Source of the DNA: Methylococcaceae bacterium
Lineage (GTDB): Bacteria > Pseudomonadota > Gammaproteobacteria > Methylococcales > Methylomonadaceae
Direction: 5' to 3'
Assembly: GCA_006844705.1 (NCBI GenBank)
Contig: SPJS01000109.1
Location: 1 to 60,969 of the forward strand
DNA length: 60,969 nucleotides
The notes below the pieces were generated by a model. The model saw only the letters and a program-made list of their open reading frames with translations, was not told where the DNA came from and ran no database searches. Shown one piece after another: positions 1 to 8,454 of the stretch (its first letter is position 1; the number at the start of each line of letters is the position of its first letter). The position numbers and the translations under genes were made by a program.

Positions 1-11
1 TTTTAATTTAT

Positions 12-143
12 GCCTAACGACCAAGCTCAGATGACGCAGGAAGATATGCGATGAACTTCAACAATGCTCTGAACTTTGATAAAAAAATGACCTTCAAAAA
101 CGAACTGAGCTTCCTGCGGTCAGCTGGAGCGCCTGGTTATAAC
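12..143 (-). other. attC recombination site of an integron cassette
   Basis: On the minus strand this runs from GTTATAACCAGGCG (complement of 130-143) to CGTTAGGC (complement of 12-19), about 132 bp, the size of VCR-like attC sites. The two arms pair imperfectly: 12-43 is complementary to 110-143, with a perfect inner 9-bp stem (CGCAGGAAG at 35-43, CTTCCTGCG at 110-118) and single unpaired bases that would be extrahelical in the folded site. R'' (TTATAAC) overlaps the stop codon of the gene at 137-718, as is common for cassettes. This is seen directly; recombination activity is not shown. Confidence 0.8.
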
Positions 144-718
144 TTAACATTCATTGCCTGTGAAAGCCGTACAGAACCTCTTTTTTGAAATTGTTCAACT
201 ACTTGCTTTCGGTCGCTTTCAGAACGATTTTGGCTAAGTTTATATTTACATTGTAACTCAGTAATTTTTATTTCAATGCCAATAATTACATTCAGCAATG
301 AATCTTTGTATTCTGGCTCCCAAGGTTTTTCAAAGGAGGATTCATGTATCTCTGTAAATTCATTGACAATGCTTTTTAGTTCCTCTGCCTCAGTAATTAG
401 CTCGGGCTTTCCATAAACATGAACAGTTTGATAGTTCCATGTTGGCACGCCTGGAGAACTATACCAAGATGGAGAAACATAGTCGTGTGGGCCTTGGAAT
501 GTTACCAACACTTCTTGATCCTTGATGCCTTCCCACTGAGGATTCTGTTTGGCTACATGACAAATAAGAGATTGTTCGTCGTTACTCAAAAAGAAAGGAA
601 GATGCGAAGAAAAAAGCCTACCTCCGACTGAGGAGACTAACTGACCAAAAGCATTAGCCTTTATAAACGCTAATATTTCTTTTCTGTCAGTTACTTCAAA
701 ATATTGAGGTATGTACAT
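137..718 (-). CDS. PaiB-like FMN-binding protein, carried on an integron cassette
   Basis: A 193-residue protein beginning MYIPQYFEVTDR, matching the PaiB/FMN-binding negative transcriptional regulator family (split-barrel flavin fold). Family hallmarks visible are the FGQLVSS strand near residue 25, the SHLPFF stretch near 38-43, HVAKQNPQW near 54-62, and the central VSPSWYSSPGVPTWNYQTVHVYG segment near 81-103. Its length is near that of full PaiB proteins. The TAA stop lies inside the attC at 12-143, and an integrase remnant lies 177 bp upstream in the opposite orientation, so this reads as the first cassette of an integron array. PaiB was named for effects on sporulation and protease genes in Bacillus; the role here is unknown and a flavin-binding stress function is only an inference. 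Confidence 0.85.
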   Translation of the reverse strand: MYIPQYFEVTDRKEILAFIKANAFGQLVSSVGGRLFSSHLPFFLSNDEQSLICHVAKQNPQWEGIKDQEVLVTFQGPHDYVSPSWYSSPGVPTWNYQTVHVYGKPELITEAEELKSIVNEFTEIHESSFEKPWEPEYKDSLLNVIIGIEIKITELQCKYKLSQNRSESDRKQVVEQFQKRGSVRLSQAMNVKL

Positions 719-894
719 ACTTTCCTTAAGTTATAATGCGGAGTTGAGATGCCATTTGCCCTGATATTCTAGATATTGACAGAACAATCAGGCACCTTTG
801 CCTGCTATGCAATTTATCCAGTCGAATAGCCCTGATAATTGATAGTATCCTGGTTATCAGTAGCTAGCTCGAAGAGTAATTCTTTTTTTTGCGT
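719..894. other. Interval between first cassette and integrase remnant (probable attI region)
   Basis: No gene of usable length is seen. The interval lies between divergently oriented intI remnant and first cassette, where attI and the integrase and cassette promoters sit in complete integrons. A TTATAA-containing stretch at 731-736 is present, but no clean GTTRRRY junction is identified on the cassette strand, so the exact attI point is not called. Confidence 0.4.
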
Positions 895-987
895 ATGTCA
901 ACAAACCCTCCTAAACAACATGTGCTGCAACAACTGCGTGAAATTTTGCGTCGATTACATTATTTCTTTCATACAGAACGGGCGTAA
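895..987 (+). pseudogene. intI: N-terminal remnant of an IntI-type tyrosine recombinase
   Basis: ATG at 895 opens a 30-codon frame ending at TAA 985-987, with the core LRRLHYFFHTERA. This matches the start of integron integrases and related tyrosine recombinases, where a (L/I)R..HYS.RTE.AY segment opens the core-binding domain; here the frame stops right after ERA, where Tyr is expected. No further integrase sequence follows: downstream are an arm of a palindromic repeat (about 1038-1064) and rnpB. The orientation, divergent from the cassette at 137-718, is that of intI relative to its array. It is too short to be functional. Confidence 0.65.
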
Positions 988-1037
988 TCAAGGTGTCAGA
1001 TACAAGCCAGCTTGATTTGGGAGATAAAAATTAACCA

Positions 1038-1064
1038 CCAGGAGGCAGTCGGGTTATGGGGTTT
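1038..1064. repeat. Single arm of dispersed palindromic repeat (GTCGGGTTATGG family)
   Basis: AGGAGGCAGTCGGGTTATGG matches, with one mismatch, the complement of the right arm of the hairpin at 22722-22782. The partner arm is missing, so this is a solo or truncated copy. It lies between the integrase remnant and rnpB and may mark the deletion that removed the rest of intI. Confidence 0.55.
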
Positions 1065-1112
1065 GTAGTGAGGCGAGGAAAGCCTGGTCGCAAAAGGGTG
1101 TGCAAATTAAAA

Positions 1113-1470
1113 GTCGAGTTGGCCTGTAAGCCGGGTTCTGTCGTGAACAGTCATTCATCTGGGCTGCAAGTCACCTTACAGCTCAAGCAATCTACCCAGA
1201 AGCAGCATGGGCCATGCCGTTGCTTCTCTATTTGATCTTGCTCCGGGTGGGGTTTACCCTGCCACTACCGTTACCAGCAGCGCGGTGCGCTCTTACCGAC
1301 ACCTTTTCACCCTTACCTGAATATTCAAGAATATCCTGGCGGTTTATTTTCTGCGGCACTTTCCGTAGGCTCTCACCTCCCAGGCGTTACCTGGCACCCT
1401 GCCCTATGGAGCCCGGACTTTCCTCCATCAAATCCAATGGATAAGACAGCGACTGTTCGGCCAACTCGGC
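1113..1470 (-). ncRNA. rnpB: RNase P RNA, bacterial type A
   Basis: The minus strand carries the conserved RNase P blocks in order: a 5' arm GCCGAGTTGGCC, GAGGAAAGTCCGGGCTCC (about 1408-1425), AGGGCAGGGTGCCAGGTAACG, GGTAAGGGTGAAA, AGAGCGCACCG, the ACCCGGAGCAAG region, and the 3' end GACAGAACCCGGCTTA followed by GGCCAACTC. The 5' and 3' ends pair over about 11 bp (helix P1), and a short T run follows the 3' arm. The RNA is the ribozyme that matures tRNA 5' ends together with RnpA. Ends are placed from P1 pairing and from the upstream TATAAT. Confidence 0.96.
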
Positions 1471-1475
1471 GGCGG

Positions 1476-1504
1476 ATTATAGCTTATCCTGATGCCGCAG
1501 ACTA
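1476..1504 (-). promoter_or_regulatory. rnpB promoter
   Basis: A perfect -10 box TATAAT lies on the minus strand (complement of 1476-1481), 6-7 bases before the first P1 base of rnpB. The -35 at 17-bp spacing (complement of 1499-1504, TAGTCT) is poor, so the -10 is the main evidence. Confidence 0.6.
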
Positions 1505-1538
1505 CAAAAAAATATTGAAAAGCTATTGCATTCAAAGA

Positions 1539-1597
1539 TTAACAGGTCGTTGAAAAACGTTATGAGCAAGCACAATCGTTTTTCAACAACCTGTTAA
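1539..1597. repeat. 59-bp palindromic element, short member of the TTAACAGG family
   Basis: The ends are inverted repeats: TTAACAGG...GTTGAAAAACG at the left and CGTTTTTCAAC...CCTGTTAA at the right, with about 18 bp between. The right end overlaps the stop codon (1594-1596) of the M15 gene. A longer member with the same ends lies at 7719-7866. Confidence 0.7.
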
Positions 1598-2082
1598 GCA
1601 ATTAATCCGGCTTCGTAGCGCCGGTTACTGTACGTCAGCACAGCCAATCTGTTGTCATCCTGCTCTTCTTTCAAGCTGACATGCACCCAACCGGAATTTG
1701 GTACGCCCGGCCGATAGTTTTCCAGTATGAGCTGATCAAAACTCAGGTTATCCTTAACCCAGACAGCAAGATCATAATTACTGATACTGGCGATTTCTAT
1801 ATCCACCGCTTCTGCATGGCAATGCTGCGATTTTAATGAGCCGCCGATTTCTCTATTCAGTATTGGACTGCGATACCCGCTATTGGGGCGAAACGGAATA
1901 CTATAGTGATTACGCACGGGTTCCAGAATTTCGTCACACAAGCGTTTAAGTTTCGGAATCAACTCAGCAGGCGGCATGTTATCGATCTCCTTTCTCTCTG
2001 CCGTTTCTGATCGAATCAGCTCACCTAATGTAAAATGTTCAGATAGTTGATCATTTCTATTCATTATCCCCCATCTACTCAT
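1594..2082 (-). CDS. M15 family peptidase-like protein
   Basis: 162 residues; the segment HFTLGELIRSETA near the N terminus, PNSGYRSPILNREIGGSLKSQHCHAEAVDIE (residues about 66-96) and GWVHVSL near 132-138 match the peptidase M15A/M15_3 group of DD-carboxypeptidase-like zinc enzymes. The S-x-H-x(3)-A-x-D pattern and the later W-V-H supply the metal ligands. Such proteins cleave peptide bridges in peptidoglycan and are often phage-derived. No signal peptide is seen, which fits an endolysin-like origin. A second in-frame ATG at 2062-2064 (MNRNDQ) is an equally plausible start. The stop codon falls in a palindromic repeat. Confidence 0.75.
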   Translation of the reverse strand: MSRWGIMNRNDQLSEHFTLGELIRSETAERKEIDNMPPAELIPKLKRLCDEILEPVRNHYSIPFRPNSGYRSPILNREIGGSLKSQHCHAEAVDIEIASISNYDLAVWVKDNLSFDQLILENYRPGVPNSGWVHVSLKEEQDDNRLAVLTYSNRRYEAGLIA

Positions 2083-2161
2083 ATCCTCCCCCCTGTTTTT
2101 GAACGATGATGCGCAACCTACGGGTCACATGATAACAACACGTTATGGCAAAATCCCATAT

Positions 2162-3019
2162 TTACACACGTTTTGCAACCGCTTCATATACACAGGAGTA
2201 ATCTTCGCGCATATGACTGCCTTGAGCCGACTGATACAAGCGCAATAATTCATCCAGCACACCGGTATCGATTTGCGTGGCTTCCCGGCTGAACAGCTTG
2301 ATATCCTTGATTAAGTGCTCGGTTGGAAAATTCGGATTGTGGAAATCATGGGTTTGCATTTTTGCCAGTTTTTTATCAAATGTGGGCGCATACAATGCAC
2401 TTTCACGTAAAATCTGCATGAATATCTCCACATTAACGCCGTATTCCTGCGCAAAGGCCAGACTGGTGGAAAAAGATACGGTGAGTGATGCTATCAGTTG
2501 ATTCAACGCCAGCTTCATCGCTGAGGCCTGACCAACATTGCCAACCAGGCGCGGTTCCGGCCCGATGCATTTGAGCATGGGCAGCACCTGTTCAAATACG
2601 TTTTCTTTGCCTCCCGCCATGATAATGAGTTTGCCCGATTTGGCTTCCGGAATACTGCCCAATACCGGCGCTTCCAGATATTGTCCGCCGCTTGCAGCAA
2701 TTTGTTTGGCAATAGACTGATTTTCTCTCGGCCCGATCGTCCCCATTTGCACTACGGTCTTTCCGGCATAATCCAGTTTACCGAGTACCTTTGCCGTGGT
2801 TTCACCATCGCTTAGCATGGTGAATACAACATCTGCCGCAGCAACTGCGCGTTCAGCTGACTCAGCAACGTCGCCACCCAGCTCAAGCAATGCCTTCGCC
2901 TTATCGAGACTGCGATTCCACACCACCACCCGATACCCGGCTTTAATCAACTGGCACGCCATCGGCGCGCCCATTAAACCTGTTCCCAGCCAGGCAACAC
3001 CCGCTAAGTTCTCTGTCAT
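2162..3019 (-). CDS. 3-hydroxyisobutyrate dehydrogenase-family NAD(P)-dependent oxidoreductase
   Basis: 285 residues of the beta-hydroxyacid dehydrogenase superfamily. The Rossmann signature is WLGTGLMGAPMA (10-21), the substrate loop EAPVLGS (116-122) replaces the usual DAPVSGG, and K169 in SAMKLALNQL is the catalytic lysine. Relatives reduce tartronate, succinic or glyoxylic semialdehydes, or oxidise 3-hydroxyisobutyrate; sequence alone does not pick one. It lies 13 bp after the sugar kinase at 3033-3977 on the same strand and is probably cotranscribed with rsmI and that kinase. Confidence 0.88.
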   Translation of the reverse strand: MTENLAGVAWLGTGLMGAPMACQLIKAGYRVVVWNRSLDKAKALLELGGDVAESAERAVAAADVVFTMLSDGETTAKVLGKLDYAGKTVVQMGTIGPRENQSIAKQIAASGGQYLEAPVLGSIPEAKSGKLIIMAGGKENVFEQVLPMLKCIGPEPRLVGNVGQASAMKLALNQLIASLTVSFSTSLAFAQEYGVNVEIFMQILRESALYAPTFDKKLAKMQTHDFHNPNFPTEHLIKDIKLFSREATQIDTGVLDELLRLYQSAQGSHMREDYSCVYEAVAKRV

Positions 3020-3032
3020 CTCATGCTCCCCG

Positions 3033-3977
3033 TCATTCTACGATTTTAGTAATGTCTATCAATGGCAGCAAGCGGTCAACATCCCGTTGCGAAAATCTGC
3101 CGGGCTCGTGATAAAAAAGATTCGCCACCGCACAGGCCACGCCATACTGCACCCAGTTTTCACCCTGTCCTGCCCGCAATGTCGCATAAACCCATCCGGC
3201 AACCAGTGCATCGCCGCAACCGACATGGGTCATTATCTGCCCAGGCACAGAGGAAACAGTGGCCTTCCAGCAGTGTTCTCTGCTTACTGCCAACACACCT
3301 TCAGCACCTCGCGACACCACAACCCATTGGCAACCTTGCGACGTCAAATGTTTCGCTTGGTTGATTATCGCTGGCTCATCCTCCAATGCCTTTCCCGCAA
3401 GCGTCTCCAATTCCGCCAGATTTGGCTTGATCAGCCACGGTGCAGCATCAACGCCATGTCGCAGCCCTTCACCACTGCTGTCCAACACGCTTTTGGCACC
3501 TTTTGAATGACACAGATTAATCAGGCTTTGATAAAAATCAACAGGCGCGCCCGGCGGCAGACTGCCAGAAAACACGACCATATCTCCTGCACTCAACAGA
3601 CAGTTCATCTGGTCGGTCAGGCGATCGCAATCCTTTTGCAAAACTGAATATCCCGAGGTACGGATATGTGTTTCACTGCCTGTCGATCGATCAAACAAGG
3701 TGATATTGCTGCGCGTGGTGCCCGCAACAGCCAGTAAATCCACATCTAAACCCGGTGTGTCAAGCTGTTGAAAACGCGCCGCAGACTGCTCACCGACAAA
3801 TCCCAGGCAATGAACCTGCGCGTCCAGTGCAGCCAATCCCCGCGCAACATTCAACCCCTTACCACATAGATATTCTGCACTGCTTTCTGCCTGAATGGTT
3901 TCTTCGATGCCTAAACCGCGCAAGGCAATGCAATGGTCGATGGCGGTATTCAGCGTCACCGTGACAATCTTGGCCAT
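3033..3977 (-). CDS. PfkB-family hexose-phosphate kinase, 1-phosphofructokinase type
   Basis: 314 residues. The opening VTLNTAIDH, the glycine-rich GKGLNVARGLAAL (39-51), the FSGSLPPG loop (136-143) and GCGDALVAG (253-261) with catalytic D256 place it in the FruK/LacC branch of PfkB kinases, which phosphorylate fructose-1-phosphate or tagatose-6-phosphate. No PTS or sugar transporter gene is near, so the substrate is open. It follows rsmI by 10 bp and precedes the oxidoreductase by 13 bp, indicating a small operon read leftwards. Confidence 0.85.
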   Translation of the reverse strand: MAKIVTVTLNTAIDHCIALRGLGIEETIQAESSAEYLCGKGLNVARGLAALDAQVHCLGFVGEQSAARFQQLDTPGLDVDLLAVAGTTRSNITLFDRSTGSETHIRTSGYSVLQKDCDRLTDQMNCLLSAGDMVVFSGSLPPGAPVDFYQSLINLCHSKGAKSVLDSSGEGLRHGVDAAPWLIKPNLAELETLAGKALEDEPAIINQAKHLTSQGCQWVVVSRGAEGVLAVSREHCWKATVSSVPGQIMTHVGCGDALVAGWVYATLRAGQGENWVQYGVACAVANLFYHEPGRFSQRDVDRLLPLIDITKIVE

Positions 3978-3987
3978 TTAAATCGTT

Positions 3988-4830
3988 TTAATCATCTGCG
4001 CTGATGTCCAGAGCGGCCTGATACAACCTTTTTTTCCGCTGACCGGTAATTTCTGCCGCCAGTGCAGCCGCTGTTTTCACCGTGCACTCTTTCAACAACA
4101 CGGCAAGAACACGTTTGTCTTCTTCCGTTAACCCCTCGTCCTTTTTCTCTTCCGCCCCTTCAACAATCACCACAAACTCACCCTTGCGCATGTTGTCATC
4201 ATCATGAACCTGCTGAGACACCTGAGCCAGACTGTCCTTGACAATCGTTTCATGCAATTTGGTTAATTCCCTGGCTACCACCACCTGACGATCTTCCGGC
4301 AGCACCTCCAGCATATCCTGTAATGCTGCTTCAATCCGGTGACTTGATTCGTAAAATACCCAGGTTGATGTTTCGTGAACCCGCTCATTAAAAAATGCCC
4401 TGCGTGCCGAGCCTGTTCTGGGCAGAAAACCTTCAAAGATAAACCGGGTCAGTGGCAAACCCGCCGCTGACAATGCGGCTATCAACGCGCAAGCCCCCGG
4501 TATTGGCGAGACTTTGATACCATGCTCCCGGGCCAGCTGCACCAGCGGCAAGCCTGGATCACTCAGCAAAGGCGTTCCGGCATCAGACACCAAGGCCACA
4601 TCCTGTCCATCAAGTAATTGAGCCACGATGCCGACGCTGGATTTATGCTCATTATGCTGATGCAGGGAAATCAGTTTGTTGCTGATTGCATGATGCTGCA
4701 TTAACAAGCGGGTGTGGCGGGTGTCTTCAGCGGCGATAACATCGACCTGTTGTAAAATACTGATGGCACGCTGGCTGAAATCAGCTAAATTACCGATTGG
4801 GGTTGCAACAACGTATAATCTACCGGGCAT
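3988..4830 (-). CDS. rsmI: 16S rRNA (cytidine1402-2'-O)-methyltransferase
   Basis: 280 residues. The opening LYVVATPIGNLADFSQRA, the AEDTRHTRLLMQHH block (about 35-48), SDAGTPLLSDPG (81-92) and the PIPGACALIAALS loop are diagnostic for RsmI, a tetrapyrrole-methylase-fold enzyme using S-adenosylmethionine. With RsmH it modifies C1402 in the ribosomal P site. Head-to-head with lpoA, with 43 bp between starts, which is the conserved gammaproteobacterial order. Confidence 0.96.
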   Translation of the reverse strand: MPGRLYVVATPIGNLADFSQRAISILQQVDVIAAEDTRHTRLLMQHHAISNKLISLHQHNEHKSSVGIVAQLLDGQDVALVSDAGTPLLSDPGLPLVQLAREHGIKVSPIPGACALIAALSAAGLPLTRFIFEGFLPRTGSARRAFFNERVHETSTWVFYESSHRIEAALQDMLEVLPEDRQVVVARELTKLHETIVKDSLAQVSQQVHDDDNMRKGEFVVIVEGAEEKKDEGLTEEDKRVLAVLLKECTVKTAAALAAEITGQRKKRLYQAALDISADD

Positions 4831-4873
4831 TGTGCTCTTTGTTTTTGGTAACTCGTGTAAATTTGTGAAAAAA

Positions 4874-6778
4874 ATGCGTAATCAACTGATCATCACTGCC
4901 AGTCTGGCTTTCTTAACTGCCTGTGCGACCCACGCGCCGCGCAACCAGCCCTATTTTGAGCAGGCGGCACAGGCGGATGTTCTGATGCAGGGGGGGCATC
5001 CTCTGGAAGCGGCTGAGCTGTATAAAAAACTCGCTCGCTCACACCCTTCACAACAAAACAGTTTCAACCTGTTAACCGCAGAAGCCCTGCTGCAATCCGG
5101 CGACCATGCTCAGGCACAACGCTATGTTGATCAGATCAATACCAATACGCTGTCTATTGAGCAGTTTAACCGACTTAACCTGATCCGTGCACGCATTGAT
5201 CTCAGCATGGGCAGTGCGGAAAGCGCATTGCTCCGCCTGAATGACATTCAACCGGTCAGGTTAAATGAAATAAACCGCAAACATTTTTACCGTGCACAAG
5301 CATTTGCCTCTTCGTTAACCGGTGACTTGCTGGCCAGCAGCCGGGCGCGCATCCGACTGGGTGAATTACTGGTTCAGGCGGACTTGATTCAGCAAAATAA
5401 TGCCTCTATTCTTGAAACCTTGCGTCTGTTGCCATCGTCCATTTTGTTTCAAACGCAAGCACCAAGCCCCGACATTCTGGGTGGCTGGGCAGCTCTGGCC
5501 TACATTTTAAATAAGAACCCCCAGATATCTGCCCTGCAATCAGCCCTCGGCTCCTGGCAAATAAAACACCCTTACCATCCGGCCAATGGTGACTTTCTTA
5601 CCGCTTATATTCAACCCACTTCATTTACATACCATCAACCCAATGCCATCGCCTTGCTATTGCCACACAGCGGCCCGTTTGCAACTGCGGCGAATGCGTT
5701 GCGGCAAGGCTTTATGGTGGCCTACCAACAGGATGCCAGACAACCTTCTCTGCGTATTTATGACAGCCAGTCGCAAGACCCGGTCACCCTGTATCAGCAA
5801 GCGATTGCGGAAGGTGCCGAGCTGGTCATCGGCCCGTTGCACAAGGACAACATCCTGCAACTGGTGAATAGCGTGGAAAAATTGAGTGTACCGGTATTAG
5901 CATTGAACAGCATCGAAAACCTGAGCAAACCCAATCTGTTTCAGTTTGCCCTCAGCCCAATCGACGACACCCGCGAACTGGCGGCCCGCGCATTGCTGGA
6001 TAATCACAAGAATGTAGTCATTATGATGCCTGACAACAGCAAGGGACGACGACTGGCCAATTATCTGACCGAATCCTGGCAAGATGTAGAAGGTCATGTA
6101 CTGGAAATTCAGTATTACAATGCTAAATCCCACGACTTTACCCAGCCCATTCAGCACGCGTTGAATCTGGATGAAAGCACATCACGCTTTAAGCAATTAC
6201 GGCGCGTGCTCAATCGCAGTATTGAGTTCATGCCCAGACGCCGGCAGGACATCGATGCCATCTTTCTCGGCGCCTACGCCAAAACCGCGCGCTCGTTAAA
6301 TCCGCAACTCAATTTTTTTCAGGCGGGTAACGTTCCGGTTTTCGCCTTGCCCGATATCTACAGCGGCTCCACCATTCCGTCTCTGGATAGTGACCTCAAC
6401 AACATCAGCTTTTGCGATATCCCGTGGATGTTTGATGAGATCTATCATGGCAGTTTCAGCAAAGCTGCCACAGCTGACATCTGGCGGGCTTTTTCGACCC
6501 GTTACCACCGCCTGGTAGCGATGGGCATTGATGCCTTTAACCTGGTGAATCACCTCGGTCAACTAGCCCAGGAAAAATACCAGGGAGCCACCGGCATTCT
6601 GTCGCTGAATTTCGAAAACCGTATCCAGCGGGAACTGGCCTGCGCCTATTTTAATGATGGCTATGTCGTGCCCACTGGCTATATCAATGCGTCAGCAGAA
6701 CCTGCTGCAATGGAGTATGAATTTTCTGATGAAGAACTTGAAGAAGCTGCGCAGCCTATTTTTCATGACATCAGATGA
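4874..6778 (+). CDS. lpoA: LpoA-like penicillin-binding protein activator, outer-membrane lipoprotein
   Basis: 634 residues. I chose ATG 4874 because it gives a clean lipoprotein signal, MRNQLIITASLAFLTAC, with lipobox LTAC and Cys17; longer in-frame starts run into the rsmI region without sense. Residues about 30-240 are helical and TPR-like, and about 255-600 form a periplasmic-binding-protein-like domain (IALLLPHSGPFATAANALRQGF). In E. coli LpoA reaches through the cell wall to activate PBP1A. It overlaps yraN by 14 bp and leads the lpoA-yraN-diaA-dolP series. Confidence 0.93.
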   Translation: MRNQLIITASLAFLTACATHAPRNQPYFEQAAQADVLMQGGHPLEAAELYKKLARSHPSQQNSFNLLTAEALLQSGDHAQAQRYVDQINTNTLSIEQFNRLNLIRARIDLSMGSAESALLRLNDIQPVRLNEINRKHFYRAQAFASSLTGDLLASSRARIRLGELLVQADLIQQNNASILETLRLLPSSILFQTQAPSPDILGGWAALAYILNKNPQISALQSALGSWQIKHPYHPANGDFLTAYIQPTSFTYHQPNAIALLLPHSGPFATAANALRQGFMVAYQQDARQPSLRIYDSQSQDPVTLYQQAIAEGAELVIGPLHKDNILQLVNSVEKLSVPVLALNSIENLSKPNLFQFALSPIDDTRELAARALLDNHKNVVIMMPDNSKGRRLANYLTESWQDVEGHVLEIQYYNAKSHDFTQPIQHALNLDESTSRFKQLRRVLNRSIEFMPRRRQDIDAIFLGAYAKTARSLNPQLNFFQAGNVPVFALPDIYSGSTIPSLDSDLNNISFCDIPWMFDEIYHGSFSKAATADIWRAFSTRYHRLVAMGIDAFNLVNHLGQLAQEKYQGATGILSLNFENRIQRELACAYFNDGYVVPTGYINASAEPAAMEYEFSDEELEEAAQPIFHDIR

Positions 6779-7130
6779 TGCATCGGTGCCACACCTGCAA
6801 TCCGGCGCCAATGCTGAAAAAATAGCCCTCGACTATTTAAAACAACAGGGCTTAACCCCTGTCACCCGCAATTATCGCTGCCAACAAGGCGAACTCGATT
6901 TGATCATGCAAGACGGCCAAACGCTGGTCGTTGTGGAAGTCCGTTTTCGCAAGTCCGAACAGTTTGGCGGTGCCTTGCAAAGCATTACAAGGCACAAACA
7001 ATCCCGTATAATTGCGGCCACAGGCCATTACCTGATGAAAAACAACATCCAGTCTCCGGTACGTTTTGATGTCATTGCCATTAACGGACAGCGGCAAATC
7101 AACTGGATTAAACATGCATTTCAAAGCTGA
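6765..7130 (+). CDS. yraN: YraN/UPF0102 nuclease-fold protein
   Basis: 121 residues from ATG 6765, which lies inside the last codons of lpoA and suggests translational coupling. The core RNYRCQQGELDLIMQDG followed by VVVEVRFR is the UPF0102 signature, a PD-(D/E)xK nuclease-like arrangement (E and D in GELDL, E-V-R in place of ExK). The cellular role is still unclear in most bacteria; its place between lpoA and diaA is widely conserved. It ends 3 bp before diaA. Confidence 0.93.
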   Translation: MTSDDASVPHLQSGANAEKIALDYLKQQGLTPVTRNYRCQQGELDLIMQDGQTLVVVEVRFRKSEQFGGALQSITRHKQSRIIAATGHYLMKNNIQSPVRFDVIAINGQRQINWIKHAFQS

Positions 7131-7718
<588 letters not shown>

Positions 7719-7721
<3 letters not shown>

Positions 7722-7866
7722 CAGGTTGTTTAAAAACGTTATGAGCGCAGTCAAGACAAGGCAAAAAATGAAAAAAAAGCGCAGTTTACATGCTGTAAAT
7801 GAGCATTTTGAGACATGTTTTAACGTCCAGTTGGCAAGCGCAATAGTTTTTCAACAGCCTGTTAAG
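7719..7866. repeat. 148-bp MITE-like element between diaA and dolP
   Basis: It begins TAACAGGTTGTTTAAAAACG and ends with the inverse, GTTTTTCAACAGCCTGTTAAG, giving terminal inverted repeats of about 20 bp. The ends match those of the 59-bp element at 1539-1597. The left end coincides with the diaA stop and the right end abuts the dolP start codon, so the element supplies the entire intergenic DNA, including whatever ribosome binding site dolP uses. It codes for nothing recognisable. Confidence 0.7.
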
Positions 7867-8445
7867 ATGAAACGGTTAATCTGGCCATTAGTATTCTGCT
7901 CTTTCCTCAACGGCTGCAACAGCCTGGCAACAGGTGGCGCGGAATTATCCGGACTATCGCTATTGCATGATCGACGCAATAGCGATGCCATTCTGACCGA
8001 TCAACGCATAGAAATTGACGCAGGTATCGAACTCTCGGCAGACGACGACATACACAACAAAGCGCACTTCAACGTCATTGCCTTCAACAGCAAAGTCTTG
8101 ATCACTGGAGAAGCGCCAAACGAACACATTCGCAATAAAATGGTGGCGATTGTCCAGCGTGTTGAAGATGTCAAACTGGTGCATAATCACATTGAAATCG
8201 CAGAACCCACCGATCTTTTAACGCGCTCCAGCGATGCCTTGATGACCATCGCCATTAAAGCCGCTTTAAGCGATGTCAAAAACCTGCCCGGTTTTGATGC
8301 CACCCGCGTTAAAGTCGCCACAGAAAATAGCGTGGTTTATTTAATGGGGTTGCTGCATCAAAATGAAGCCACCGTCGCCACCGAAATAGCGCGACGGGAA
8401 GACGGTGTAAAAAAAGTGGTTAAGTTGTTTGAGTATCTGGATTAA
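7867..8445 (+). CDS. dolP: BON-domain outer-membrane lipoprotein (DolP/YraP-like)
   Basis: 192 residues from ATG 7867, chosen for the lipoprotein signal MKRLIWPLVFCSFLNGC (lipobox LNGC). Two BON domains follow: about 45-115 (ILTDQRIEIDAGIEL ... NVIAFNSKVLITGEAPNE) and 120-190 (SSDALMTIAIKAAL ... VVYLMGLLHQNEA). DolP supports outer-membrane integrity and BAM function in enterobacteria. A longer frame reads upstream through the repeat element but lacks a sensible start. Convergent with the gene at 8455-8883, 9 bp away. Confidence 0.9.
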   Translation: MKRLIWPLVFCSFLNGCNSLATGGAELSGLSLLHDRRNSDAILTDQRIEIDAGIELSADDDIHNKAHFNVIAFNSKVLITGEAPNEHIRNKMVAIVQRVEDVKLVHNHIEIAEPTDLLTRSSDALMTIAIKAALSDVKNLPGFDATRVKVATENSVVYLMGLLHQNEATVATEIARREDGVKKVVKLFEYLD

Positions 8446-8454
8446 TTTTCGGTT

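Noticed and set aside
4712..4873. Longer N terminus of LpoA starting at 4712
   Set aside because: It would overlap rsmI antisense by about 120 bp and bury the clear lipoprotein signal that begins at 4874.
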